This document shows, in pieces, positions 30,457-38,666 of a DNA stretch of 41,407 nucleotides (position 1 is the stretch's first letter; each line of letters opens with the position of its first letter). The DNA lies in assembly GCA_964540695.1 (NCBI GenBank), contig CAZINS010000007.1:1-41407 (forward strand), in the 5' to 3' direction. The notes below the pieces were generated by a model that was not told the origin of the DNA, searched no databases, and saw only the letters and a list, made by a program, of their open reading frames with translations. The translations under genes and the position numbers were made by a program. The stretch is from DYGA01 sp964540695. GTDB taxonomy: Bacteria > Patescibacteriota > Patescibacteriia > S139-126.

Positions 30457-30486
30457 AAGCGGTTCAATCTGAACCGCTTCTTTTTT
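30457..30486. terminator. Bidirectional terminator
   Basis: AAGCGGTTCA (30457-30466) pairs with TGAACCGCTT (30470-30479) around ATC, followed by CTTTTTT on the plus strand and TTTTTATG on the minus strand. It ends both the micro gene and the YbaK-like gene. Confidence 0.92.
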
Positions 30487-30499
30487 AATAAATCCTAAT

Positions 30500-31042
30500 T
30501 TATTTTTTCTTTTTTTTACTAATTACTTTTTTAACTTTTACTATCTTACCTGGCTTTGCTACTTTTGGTTTTTTAAATTTTTTATTTATAGAAAAATTAC
30601 CTAAAACCGCTTGTTCTAAACTGACGTAATCTTTTGGACTCATTAAAATACTTTCCACAAAACTGCCGGGAGCGAGTAGAATCTTTTTTTGTTTTAAAAT
30701 AATTTTATCCACAAAAACTGATAATTTATACAATCCCCCAAAAGCAGGTAAAGCACCGGGTTTTACTTTAAATTTTTCTTTCATAACTTTTTCTCTAGGC
30801 ATTGATATTTTTTTAGCTTTAACCAATTTTGCCAACTTCTTCATATCCAAATTTTTATCAGCTGACAAAACTGCTAAAATGAAATCACTATCTGCTTTCA
30901 TCAATAAACTCTTGGCAATCTGACTATGTTGTAAATGCAAGGTCATAGCTAGATCATGTGCTGTAAATACCTGACGATGTTTAATTACTTCAAATTTAAC
31001 TAATTTTTTTTCTAAATAACTTATAACTTTATTGGGTATCAT
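30500..31042 (-). CDS. YbaK-type aminoacyl-tRNA deacylase
   Basis: 180 aa. The YbaK/ProX domain spans about residues 15-145: 'FTAHDLAMTLHLQHSQIAKSLLMKA', 'LAVLSADKNLDMKKLAKLVKAKKISM' and 'KPGALPAFGGLYKLSVFVD', with the substrate-loop 'GALPAFG' and the catalytic-type Lys in 'IAKSLL'. Such enzymes hydrolyse mischarged tRNA (Ala/Cys-tRNA-Pro and similar) in trans. The ~30-residue C-terminal tail is almost all Lys/Val/Pro and may bind RNA. It is shortly upstream of the terminator shared with the micro gene. Confidence 0.88.
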   Translation of the reverse strand: MIPNKVISYLEKKLVKFEVIKHRQVFTAHDLAMTLHLQHSQIAKSLLMKADSDFILAVLSADKNLDMKKLAKLVKAKKISMPREKVMKEKFKVKPGALPAFGGLYKLSVFVDKIILKQKKILLAPGSFVESILMSPKDYVSLEQAVLGNFSINKKFKKPKVAKPGKIVKVKKVISKKKKK

Positions 31043-31057
31043 AAATTTATCTATTAA

Positions 31058-31375
31058 TTATTTATTTTTAGTAATTTTTGGAAAAGGCAGGGGTGTTTGT
31101 TTACTCAAAAATTCTTTAGCTGTTTTTTTCCCCTTGGCGGTTAATTGGATGACCTCGATAAACAATTTCTCCTGTGTTTTTTTACCATAACCAACTACCA
31201 AACCCTTATCTATCAACCGTTCTAAACTTTGGGTAATTATATTAACTTGTAGTTTACTAGTGGGAGCACTTTTTAAATGCTCATAATAAGTCATAAAAAC
31301 CTGTCTACTTACTTTAACTCTTCCACTTAAATAAGCTTTTTTTAAAATATATCTCTGTAATTTTGACAAATTCAT
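31058..31375 (-). CDS. Winged-helix-like small protein, unknown
   Basis: 105 aa. Helices 'NLSKLQRYILKKAYLSG' and 'NIITQSLERLIDKGLVVGYG' followed by a wing-like 'EKLFIEVIQLTAKGKKTAKEFL' resemble the MarR/PadR-type winged helix. No closer family assigned; DNA binding is inference. It lies 15 bases upstream of the YbaK-like gene on the same strand and may form an operon with it. Confidence 0.65.
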   Translation of the reverse strand: MNLSKLQRYILKKAYLSGRVKVSRQVFMTYYEHLKSAPTSKLQVNIITQSLERLIDKGLVVGYGKKTQEKLFIEVIQLTAKGKKTAKEFLSKQTPLPFPKITKNK

Positions 31376-31446
31376 AACTTTATTATAAGCAAAAGTAGTA
31401 AAAAAGTCATATCACCATGTAATTATTGATGATTTAATATAATAAA

Positions 31447-31474
31447 AATACTCTGACATTTGGCCAGAGTATTT
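31447..31474 (-). terminator. Terminator after aspS
   Basis: AAATACTCTG pairs with CAGAGTATTT around a 9-base loop, followed on the minus strand by TTATTATA; 27 bases past the aspS stop. Confidence 0.8.
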
Positions 31475-31500
31475 GTTCTACACGTTACCTTAAATCAAAA

Positions 31501-32898
31501 TTATTTTTTCAAACTTAAACCCAGTTCATCAAGTTGATCTTTGGTTACATCGCTAGGTGAATCCATCAGAGGGTCACGGTTATCTGAAGTTTTAGGAAAA
31601 GCAATTACCTCACGAATTGACGGTTCGTTGGCCAGTACCATCACTACCCGATCTAAACCAGCAGCAATTCCCCCGTGTGGTGGTACACCGTATTTAAATG
31701 CTTCTAGTAAATGACCAAACTTGGCTTGAATTTCTTCGTCAGTATGTCCTAACAATTCAAACACACGATGTAATACACTTGACTCATGCGTCCTAATCGA
31801 GCCACCAGCAATTTCATAACCATTTAAAACTAAATCATACTGCAATGCTTTTATCTCTCCCATTTTTTTTGGATCCTTTAACTTTTCTAAATCTTGGGGA
31901 TTGATAGCCGTAAAAGGATGATGAGCCGCTCCCCAACGTTGGTCGCCACTTTTGTACTCAAACATAGGAAAATCTGTTACCCAGACAAAAGCCAATTCAT
32001 CAGGATCTGTTTTGTCTTGCCGTAAATCTGGTCGATCAGAACCGTATTGTTCCATAGCTTGCTGATAAGTTAAGCGAGTAAAAGGTTGGCTGGTAAATTT
32101 TTTATTAGGCAATAACTTTTTAACCAGTTGCGTAAATAATTCTTCTATCATTTGTAATATACCTTCTTGGGTAATAAAACTCATCTCAACATCCAATTGA
32201 GTAAATTCTGCTTGTCTATCACCTCGTTGATCTTCATCCCTGAAACATCTCACAACTTGAAAATACTTTTCCAAGCCCGCCACCATCAACAATTGTTTAT
32301 ATTGTTGTGGCGATTGTGGCAAAGCATAAAATTTACCAGAAAAATTTCTAGAAGGTACTAAAAAATCTCTAGCTCCTTCGGGAGTTGATTTGGAAATATA
32401 CGGTGTTTCAACTTCAGTAAAATCAAGAGCATAAAAATATTCGCGAATAAATCTAATTATTTCGTGACGTAGTAAAATATTATTTTTCATCCGTTCGTGG
32501 CGTAAATCTAAATAACGATATTTGAGGCGTAACTCTTCGTTAGCTTGACGGTCTTCATTAACAATCTCAAAAGGCGGAGTGAGTGATTCACTAAAAATAT
32601 TTAAATGTTTGGCTAAAACTTCGACTGAACCAGTGGCTAGGTTGGCATTGACTTGCTTTTGTCCTCTTGGTTGTACTAAACCAACCACTTTAATCACTGC
32701 TTCTGGTTTCAACTGTTTCATTAACTCTTGCGATTCTTGATCAAGTTCACTTGGTACTAAAACCACTTGTACCAAACCACTTCGATCACGTAAATCGACA
32801 AAAACAATTTTACCCATCTTACGTAAAGTGTGAATCCAACCTGCTAGTTGTACCTCTTCTCCTACTTTATCATTGGTTTTGATATTGGCAATTTTCAT
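31501..32898 (-). CDS. aspS: Aspartyl-tRNA synthetase, GAD-less bacterial type
   Basis: 465 aa, against ~580-600 for usual bacterial AspRS. The N-terminal OB anticodon-binding domain ('VQLAGWIHTLRKMGKIVFVDLRDRSGLVQVV', 18-46) and class II motifs 1 ('TEVETPYI'), 2 ('FQVVRCFRDEDQRGDRQAEFTQLDVE', 213-238) and 3 ('GVPPHGGIAAGLDRVVMVL') are intact and bacterial in style ('SPQSPQQYKQLLM' variant 'PQSPQQYKQLLM'). Where the GAD insertion should lie, 'YGSDRPDLR' (285-293) runs within 10 residues into 'FVWVTDFPMFE' (304-314). So the ~120-aa GAD domain is missing without loss of frame. It ends an operon with asnS. Confidence 0.96.
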   Translation of the reverse strand: MKIANIKTNDKVGEEVQLAGWIHTLRKMGKIVFVDLRDRSGLVQVVLVPSELDQESQELMKQLKPEAVIKVVGLVQPRGQKQVNANLATGSVEVLAKHLNIFSESLTPPFEIVNEDRQANEELRLKYRYLDLRHERMKNNILLRHEIIRFIREYFYALDFTEVETPYISKSTPEGARDFLVPSRNFSGKFYALPQSPQQYKQLLMVAGLEKYFQVVRCFRDEDQRGDRQAEFTQLDVEMSFITQEGILQMIEELFTQLVKKLLPNKKFTSQPFTRLTYQQAMEQYGSDRPDLRQDKTDPDELAFVWVTDFPMFEYKSGDQRWGAAHHPFTAINPQDLEKLKDPKKMGEIKALQYDLVLNGYEIAGGSIRTHESSVLHRVFELLGHTDEEIQAKFGHLLEAFKYGVPPHGGIAAGLDRVVMVLANEPSIREVIAFPKTSDNRDPLMDSPSDVTKDQLDELGLSLKK

Positions 32899-32901
32899 AA
32901 T

Positions 32902-33861
32902 TTAGAATAAGTTAAATAACTTTACTACAAAAACAAAATAAAGAAAAATATAAATAATACCCTCCCATTTGTTAATCTTTTGCGAAATACTTGAAAATGT
33001 ATATAAAATTGTTGCCAGTAACATAACTGGCAAACCAATTAATAAAGAATTTTGATCAACTACCAGTGGAGCAAATAAAGCCGGTACACCGATTACCATC
33101 AATAAATTAAATATATTGGAACCAAAAACATTACCCAGTGCAATTTCAAATTTACCTTTAAAGGCAGCAGTTGCAGAAACAATCAATTCAGGTAATGACG
33201 TACCAACTGCCAACGCTGACATCACTACAGCTGATGAATTGACTTGCAATATCTCTGCTATTTTCAAAGTTGCCTTAACTGTCCAATCAGCACCAAAATA
33301 AACACCTACCGCTCCTAACCCTAAAATACCAACTGCTGGCCAAGGAATTTCTATATGATGTACTTTTCTCTCCAAATGAAAACGATTAACAAAAGGAACA
33401 TAATCCCTTTTCTCTGATACTTTGACACTATAAACAACATAAACTATATAAAATATTATAGCTATTACCCCTTCTTGCCACACCATATTACCATCCCAAA
33501 GCATAAAAGTTACAAGTAAAGTAACTCCCAAAAGTAATGGTAAATCTATATCAATCAAACTCCTAGTCACTTTTAAAGTGCCGCCCACAATCGCCGCAAT
33601 ACCTACTACCAAAAAAATATTGGCTATATTTGAACCAACCGCATTGGCAATGGCGATAGTACTATCCCCCCGCCATAAACCAATAATTGAGGTAGCTAAT
33701 TCTGGTAATGAAGTACCAATACTGACAATAGTTATACCTATTACAAAAGGAGAGATATGAAAAGCTTCACCTATTTTTTCTGCAGCTTCAGTAAACCAAT
33801 CGGCTGATTTTATTAAAACGGCTAAACTTATCGTAAAAATACCTAACCACAAAAATAACAT
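32902..33861 (-). CDS. Calcium/sodium antiporter (CaCA family)
   Basis: 319 aa, ten spans in two inverted halves. Both alpha repeats are present: 'SIGTSLPELATSIIGLWRGDSTIAIANAVGSNIANI' (residues about 46-82) and 'AVGTSLPELIVSATAAFKGKFEIALGNVFGSNIFNLL' (about 216-252), with the ion-binding Glu of each 'GTSLPE'. YrbG-like. It exchanges Na+ (or H+) for Ca2+. It starts 9 bases after the propeller gene and ends 3 bases before aspS. Confidence 0.92.
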   Translation of the reverse strand: MLFLWLGIFTISLAVLIKSADWFTEAAEKIGEAFHISPFVIGITIVSIGTSLPELATSIIGLWRGDSTIAIANAVGSNIANIFLVVGIAAIVGGTLKVTRSLIDIDLPLLLGVTLLVTFMLWDGNMVWQEGVIAIIFYIVYVVYSVKVSEKRDYVPFVNRFHLERKVHHIEIPWPAVGILGLGAVGVYFGADWTVKATLKIAEILQVNSSAVVMSALAVGTSLPELIVSATAAFKGKFEIALGNVFGSNIFNLLMVIGVPALFAPLVVDQNSLLIGLPVMLLATILYTFSSISQKINKWEGIIYIFLYFVFVVKLFNLF

Positions 33862-33870
33862 AAATTTATT

Positions 33871-34974
33871 TTAATATATATTAAACATATCAAGAAAATT
33901 AATTTCCACCAAGTCCTGGATATTACTGGCAGTAAAAATTGATTGCTCATTATTTTCTTTGGTGGAGTACAAGTAAATATCTTTATCTTGTTGAATAATT
34001 AAATTTTCGGTTTCAGGCCAAAATAATAATTTACCATGATGTAAAAATCTTTGATCAACTACTTGGGGGTGAGAAATATCAACTTGCCATACTTGAGGAT
34101 TGGTTATACCTAAAGTATAAGTGATTTTATTGACTGTTTGGTTATAAATAGCATTACTAATTTTTTCAGCTGAATTGGATATAACATGTAGACTTTCTTC
34201 TGTTTTTAAATTAACTAGATATAAACTACTAATACCATTTGTCTCACTAATTGCGGTTACAATATTTTCTTTTGGTTGTAAAAAAAAGTTATCAGTATTT
34301 AAATCAGTTAAACTGACTACTTCGCTAATATTTAACATTTCAGGAAAAAATTGATATAAGTTATTTTTATTTTGTATAAATAAAATTTGACTATCATTTG
34401 ACCAAGCCAGTATTTTAAAATTATCTTGACTAGGATTTATATTATCGTTACCACTATTTAAAACCACCACACTTTCATTATCTACAATACTTTTCAAATA
34501 AATCGTGGCTTGTTCTGATTTAGAAAAATCTGTATAAGCCAACCAATTACGATTAGGAGAAATTAATGCAATATTACTTTCCGCTGGACCAATTATATCG
34601 CCATTAAGATGTAGCAACGTATGCTGATTATTAAAATGAACACTGAGACTCTCGGCACTAAATTTATTTACCTGTGGTTTCTGCTCTAACTGATCAAAAT
34701 CTATGCTATAAAAATTAGTTAAACTATCTATACCAACTAAATAACGCCATAAACTAAAGTTATAACTATTATTAGTTTTTGTGACTGTGCTAAAAACCAC
34801 ATAATCACCAACTAATAATTTTTGAGCAACTTTATTATCAATCACTACAGGAGGTAGTAATTTTTTATTACTAAAATATTGTCCTTCAAAAAAAGCAAAA
34901 ATAATATAAATCAAAAATAAAACTAAACCAGCAATTAACAAAGATAATAAAGCATGATAAAATTTCTTTTTCAT
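33871..34974 (-). CDS. Membrane-anchored beta-propeller-like protein
   Basis: 367 aa. One N-terminal span (residues 8-28), then a region of repeating strand patterns such as 'PNRNWLAYTDFSKSEQATIYLKSI', 'ILAWSNDSQILFIQNKNNLYQF', 'NKITYTLGITNPQVWQVDI' and 'LLFWPETENLIIQQDKDIYLYS'. These resemble TolB/WD40-like blades. No catalytic motif. Probably an extracytoplasmic binding protein. It lies between two CaCA exchangers with spacings of 7 and 9 bases, so a shared function with them is possible but unproven. Confidence 0.72.
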   Translation of the reverse strand: MKKKFYHALLSLLIAGLVLFLIYIIFAFFEGQYFSNKKLLPPVVIDNKVAQKLLVGDYVVFSTVTKTNNSYNFSLWRYLVGIDSLTNFYSIDFDQLEQKPQVNKFSAESLSVHFNNQHTLLHLNGDIIGPAESNIALISPNRNWLAYTDFSKSEQATIYLKSIVDNESVVVLNSGNDNINPSQDNFKILAWSNDSQILFIQNKNNLYQFFPEMLNISEVVSLTDLNTDNFFLQPKENIVTAISETNGISSLYLVNLKTEESLHVISNSAEKISNAIYNQTVNKITYTLGITNPQVWQVDISHPQVVDQRFLHHGKLLFWPETENLIIQQDKDIYLYSTKENNEQSIFTASNIQDLVEINFLDMFNIY

Positions 34975-34981
34975 CTAGTAA

Positions 34982-35920
34982 TTAATTTAAAAACAAAAAA
35001 GTCTGCGCCACTAAAAATATAATATAAACCCCTATTAATACTAAACCTTCCATTCTTTTAAAAGTTTTACCGGTACGAGCAAAAATAATCAATAATACAA
35101 AAAGTACAGCGTAAGTGATAATTAAAATTATATACGCTAAGTCTACGTTAATTATTACTTGACGCATGGAGATAAAAACACCAATCAATAATACATTGGC
35201 CATAGCGGAACCAAATAAATTACTCAAAGATAAATCCTCTAATCCCCTACGCCAAGAACGAAACACCAAAGTAATTTCCGGTAAATTAGTACCCAAAGCA
35301 AAAAATATCAACCCTACTAAAAAACCGGGAAGAGGCCAATGAGCTAACAACTTTTCTGAAACAGCAATAATAAAATTTGACGATAACATTACTAAAGCTA
35401 AACCTATCACAATATAAATCACTCGCTTAATAGTTTCTTTTTTACTTACTATATGAATACCAAACGTGGTAATACTATTATTTTTCTTAAATAAATAAAC
35501 AACTAAAACAATATAACCAAAAATAATTACCATGCCGTCAATAATACCCAAACTACCTTTTATACCCAAAGTTATGGGAAGTAATAAAAAAAGCAAAATC
35601 GGACCGACTTCGTTTAAAATTTCGTGGGTAGATATTTTGCGATTTATAACTATGCTGCCACCAAGAATTAAGGTAAATAAAATAATCACCCCACCCATCA
35701 GATTACCCAGTGAGATTTCTTGTAAATTATTTATAAAGGCATTAATACCTAAAGACAGCTCTGGTAAAGTCGTAAAGAAACCCAGTATAATTCCTAAAAA
35801 AAATACTTTGATATCTAAATCTTCACCTAACTTTCTAGCATTAACCACCACTACGTCTGCACATTTACTTAAAAAATAAAAAAGTACCAAGAGAATTGAA
35901 CTTAAAAACAAGTAATACAT
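34982..35920 (-). CDS. Second, divergent CaCA-type exchanger
   Basis: 312 aa, about ten spans. Alpha repeats are recognisable but altered: 'LGFFTTLPELSLGINAFINNLQEISLGNLMGGVIILF' and 'ALGTNLPEITLVFRSWRRGLEDLSLSNLFGSAMANVLLIG'. The first repeat has TTLPE instead of GTSLPE and GNLMGG instead of GSN, so ion specificity probably differs from the neighbour at 32902-33861. Substrate unknown. Confidence 0.85.
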   Translation of the reverse strand: MYYLFLSSILLVLFYFLSKCADVVVVNARKLGEDLDIKVFFLGIILGFFTTLPELSLGINAFINNLQEISLGNLMGGVIILFTLILGGSIVINRKISTHEILNEVGPILLFLLLPITLGIKGSLGIIDGMVIIFGYIVLVVYLFKKNNSITTFGIHIVSKKETIKRVIYIVIGLALVMLSSNFIIAVSEKLLAHWPLPGFLVGLIFFALGTNLPEITLVFRSWRRGLEDLSLSNLFGSAMANVLLIGVFISMRQVIINVDLAYIILIITYAVLFVLLIIFARTGKTFKRMEGLVLIGVYIIFLVAQTFLFLN

Positions 35921-35943
35921 GAATAGATTTTAAAATTTTAAAA

Positions 35944-37260
35944 TTAAGGAGTTAAACGATTGATCATCCTGGGGAAAGGGATAGTTTCTCTAATATGATG
36001 AGTACCGCACATCCAACCAACCAATCTTTCTAATCCAATACCAAAGCCAGAGTGTGGTACACTGCCAAACTTGCGTAAATCCAAATACCACTGAAATGGT
36101 TCAATGGCTAAATTTTCTTCCTGCATTCTTTTGATTAATACATCGTAGTCGGTCTCACGTTCACTGCCACCAATTACTTCACCAAAACCTTCCGGGGCTA
36201 TCAAATCAGCACCCAAAACAACATCTGAATTATTTGGATCTCGGCGCATATAAAAAGCTTTAATACTTTTTGGCCACTTTTCTACAAAAATAGGAACCGG
36301 ACTATCCTTGGTAAGTAAAGTCTCATCATCGCCACCTAAATCTTCACCTGCCTTAATATCACTACCTAAACTCTGTAATTTTTTCACTGCAGCAGCATGG
36401 GTAATACGAGTAAAAGGTGGCTTAATTTTCTTGAGCGATTCAACATCACGTTCCAAAATTTGCAATTCAACTAAATTGGTAGCTAAAACTTTACTAGCTA
36501 CAAAACTAATTAACTCTTCTTGAATTTTCATATTTTCTTCATGTTCCACAAAAGCTGCTTCTGCATCCATCATCCAAAACTCTGTTAAATGACGTCTGGT
36601 TTTGGATTTTTCCGCTCTAAAGACTGGACCAAAATCAAATACCCGACCATGAGAAAAAATAGCCGCTTCAATATAAAGTTGCCCTGACTGTGAAAGATAG
36701 GCACTGCCTAAATCAAAGTATGGCACTTCAAATAAAGTAGTAGTGCCTTCACACGATGTTGGCGTCAATATTGGGGCGTCAATTTTGATAAAGCCCTCTT
36801 TATTCAAGTATTCATAAATTGCATTGATGACGGTATTACGAATGCGTTGAATTGCCCATTGCTTACTGGACCTAAGCCATAAGTGCCTTTGGTCAAGTAA
36901 AAATTCTGGACCATGTTCTTTTTTCCCTATTGGCCACTCGGCGGCTACATGTACAATTTGTAAATCACTTACCTGCAACTCAAACACACCTGACTGCTTA
37001 GGATGAGCTGTAACTTGACCGCTAATAATTACACTCGTTTCTATAGTTATTTTTTTTACTTGTTCCCAAATCTCTTCAGCTCGTTTGTCACTCTGAGCTT
37101 TTTTCAGAGTCCCCAATTCTACAATCGCCTGAATAAATCCACTTCCATCACGAATTTGTAAAAAAGCAATTTTACCACTAGAACGTAAATTAAAAACCCA
37201 ACCACTTATAGTTACCTCTTGATTTTTATATTTAGCTATATCTTTAAGAAAAATTTTCAT
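35944..37260 (-). CDS. asnS: Asparaginyl-tRNA synthetase
   Basis: 438 aa class II synthetase. OB domain 'VTISGWVFNLRSSGKIAFLQIRDGSGFIQAIV' (16-47), motif 2 'FGPVFRAEKSKTRRHLTEFWMMDAEAAF' and motif 3 'GSVPHSGFGIGLERLVGWMCG', and the AsnRS-typical 'EVIGGSERETDYDVL'. Its presence next to aspS argues for direct Asn-tRNA charging, so AspRS can be discriminating. First gene of the asnS-exchanger-propeller-exchanger-aspS operon. Confidence 0.96.
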   Translation of the reverse strand: MKIFLKDIAKYKNQEVTISGWVFNLRSSGKIAFLQIRDGSGFIQAIVELGTLKKAQSDKRAEEIWEQVKKITIETSVIISGQVTAHPKQSGVFELQVSDLQIVHVAAEWPIGKKEHGPEFLLDQRHLWLRSSKQWAIQRIRNTVINAIYEYLNKEGFIKIDAPILTPTSCEGTTTLFEVPYFDLGSAYLSQSGQLYIEAAIFSHGRVFDFGPVFRAEKSKTRRHLTEFWMMDAEAAFVEHEENMKIQEELISFVASKVLATNLVELQILERDVESLKKIKPPFTRITHAAAVKKLQSLGSDIKAGEDLGGDDETLLTKDSPVPIFVEKWPKSIKAFYMRRDPNNSDVVLGADLIAPEGFGEVIGGSERETDYDVLIKRMQEENLAIEPFQWYLDLRKFGSVPHSGFGIGLERLVGWMCGTHHIRETIPFPRMINRLTP

Positions 37261-37402
37261 AAAATTAAATCTAAAAAAATAATAAATTATAAATTTTAAA
37301 ATTTAACTTTTATTTATAATTTATAATTGAAAATATATATTTAATATTTAAATTCTACTGATTTTAAGGTAAAAAGTCAAAATTCATTTAATTCAAAAAA
37401 GG

Positions 37403-37411
37403 TGTTAAAAT
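37403..37411 (+). promoter_or_regulatory. Extended -10 element for a leaderless mRNA
   Basis: TGTTAAAAT (TG-N-TAAAAT), with only 6 bases between the -10 and the ATG at 37418, so transcription should begin at or next to the start codon. There is no ribosome binding site and no clear -35. The remaining spacer 37261-37402 is AT-rich with nothing recognisable. Confidence 0.5.
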
Positions 37412-37417
37412 ATATTC

Positions 37418-38239
37418 ATGAATAATATAAAATCTTTAGACACATTGATTGTATCTGACTGGCATCTAGGTTTCCCTGGCACACAAGTCAAAAAAATAAA
37501 TTTATTTTTAGACGAATTACTAGAAAAAAAACCATTTGACAAATTAATTCTTAATGGCGATATTTTTGATTTAAACTGGCAACTATTTAATAAAATTATT
37601 GACACCCACCAAGAAATAATAAAAAAAATTGTCAAAATAAATCAACGTGGTACAAAAATAATATATATTTTAGGAAATCATGATCCTCTAACCGCCAATC
37701 AAAAAAATCAGCTTTATTCTGTTTTCAATAAATTTGGTCTAAATGATATTAATATTTTGCCAGCTTATCAACTTAATCTTAATAACTCAGCCTTTTTAGT
37801 TAATCATGGTCATATGTTTGACACCTATACGACTGAACATAAATTAGCTTCTGATTGGTCAGATATTGGTTATCGTATTACAATAGCTTTTGATAATTTT
37901 TTAGGAATTGCCTTAACTGAAATATTTACTCGTTTTGTTAGACGTTATACTAAATGGTCAAAAATTTATGAAGGTCGGTGTCGTCGCTATTTACAAAAAA
38001 GAAAATACCAAGGTTTAATACTTGGACATACACACGAGCCAAAAATTTTAACATGGCATCTTAAACAAAAAGGTAAATTCAATTTGATTGATAATCTTGC
38101 GAATATTTTAGTACCACCGCCAACAAAACAAAAAGTGATTAAATTTTATTATAATTCAGGCGATTGGATAGAACCTGGTCACTGTACTTATCTGGTTATT
38201 TCAGACCTCGGCGAGGTAGAGCTAAGATACTATAATTAG
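37418..38239 (+). CDS. Calcineurin-like metallophosphoesterase (LpxH/YbbF-like)
   Basis: 273 aa. All five metal-site motifs are present: D14/H16 in 'SDWHLG', D48 in 'GDIFD', N87/H88 in 'LGNHDP', the 'NHGHMFD' His and 'GHTHEP' near the C-terminus. The arrangement matches the UDP-2,3-diacylglucosamine hydrolase-like branch, but no lipid A genes are expected in CPR, so the substrate is open. A basic helix-rich insert ('RFVRRYTKWSKIYEGRCRRYLQKRK') precedes the last motif and may bind membrane or nucleic acid. Confidence 0.9.
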   Translation: MNNIKSLDTLIVSDWHLGFPGTQVKKINLFLDELLEKKPFDKLILNGDIFDLNWQLFNKIIDTHQEIIKKIVKINQRGTKIIYILGNHDPLTANQKNQLYSVFNKFGLNDINILPAYQLNLNNSAFLVNHGHMFDTYTTEHKLASDWSDIGYRITIAFDNFLGIALTEIFTRFVRRYTKWSKIYEGRCRRYLQKRKYQGLILGHTHEPKILTWHLKQKGKFNLIDNLANILVPPPTKQKVIKFYYNSGDWIEPGHCTYLVISDLGEVELRYYN

Positions 38240-38240
38240 A

Positions 38241-38268
38241 GATTTAAGATTTAAGTTGTAAGTTACTA
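38241..38268. repeat. Short heptamer tract
   Basis: GATTTAA, GATTTAA, GTTGTAA, GTTACTA between the phosphoesterase stop and the broken gene. A second one (TTTAATC, TTAAATC, TTTAAAC, TAATAAC) lies at 38635-38662 on its other side. Confidence 0.7.
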
Positions 38269-38273
38269 ATAAA

Positions 38274-38630
38274 CTATTTTCTTTTTATTAAACTTTTTTC
38301 TAAACCAAATAACATTCTTGAACATTCTTCATATTCAGAGCTAAAATAATCTAATTTTATTTGGGTTAAATATTTTTTCATACAAGCAATTTTTAAATGG
38401 TGCTTTGTTTCACGTATTTCACCTTGAGCTCTACTAATGGTCTCTAAATAAATTTAAGTATGCTTATTACCAAAACCTTCAGCAATATTAGCTGGTGCTG
38501 AATTTGCTGAGCGTCTCAATTGTGAACCAAGTTCATATAATTCAAAACTAGGAAATTCCATTGTTAATTTACTTATTTCCAAAGATAAATTAAATAACCT
38601 ACTATATACTTTTAGGTCTTCTACTCTCAT
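38274..38630 (-). pseudogene. Four-helix-bundle protein gene with an internal TAA
   Basis: Reading from ATG 38630 gives 118 codons in one frame with a single TAA at codon 59 (38454-38456). Before it: 'LGSQLRRSANSAPANIAEGFGNKHT'-type sequence (residues 34-58); after it: 'IYLETISRAQGEIRETKHHLKIAC', both diagnostic of the S23/IVP-like four-helix-bundle family. The stop replaces a residue that is usually Gln/Glu/Arg-like in this loop and is one base away from CAA or GAA. The two halves have no frameshift. It is related to, but clearly different from, the intact gene at 7798-8196. It lies between heptamer tracts. Confidence 0.85.
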
Positions 38631-38666
38631 CCTCTTTAATCTTAAATCTTTAAACTAATAACTTAT

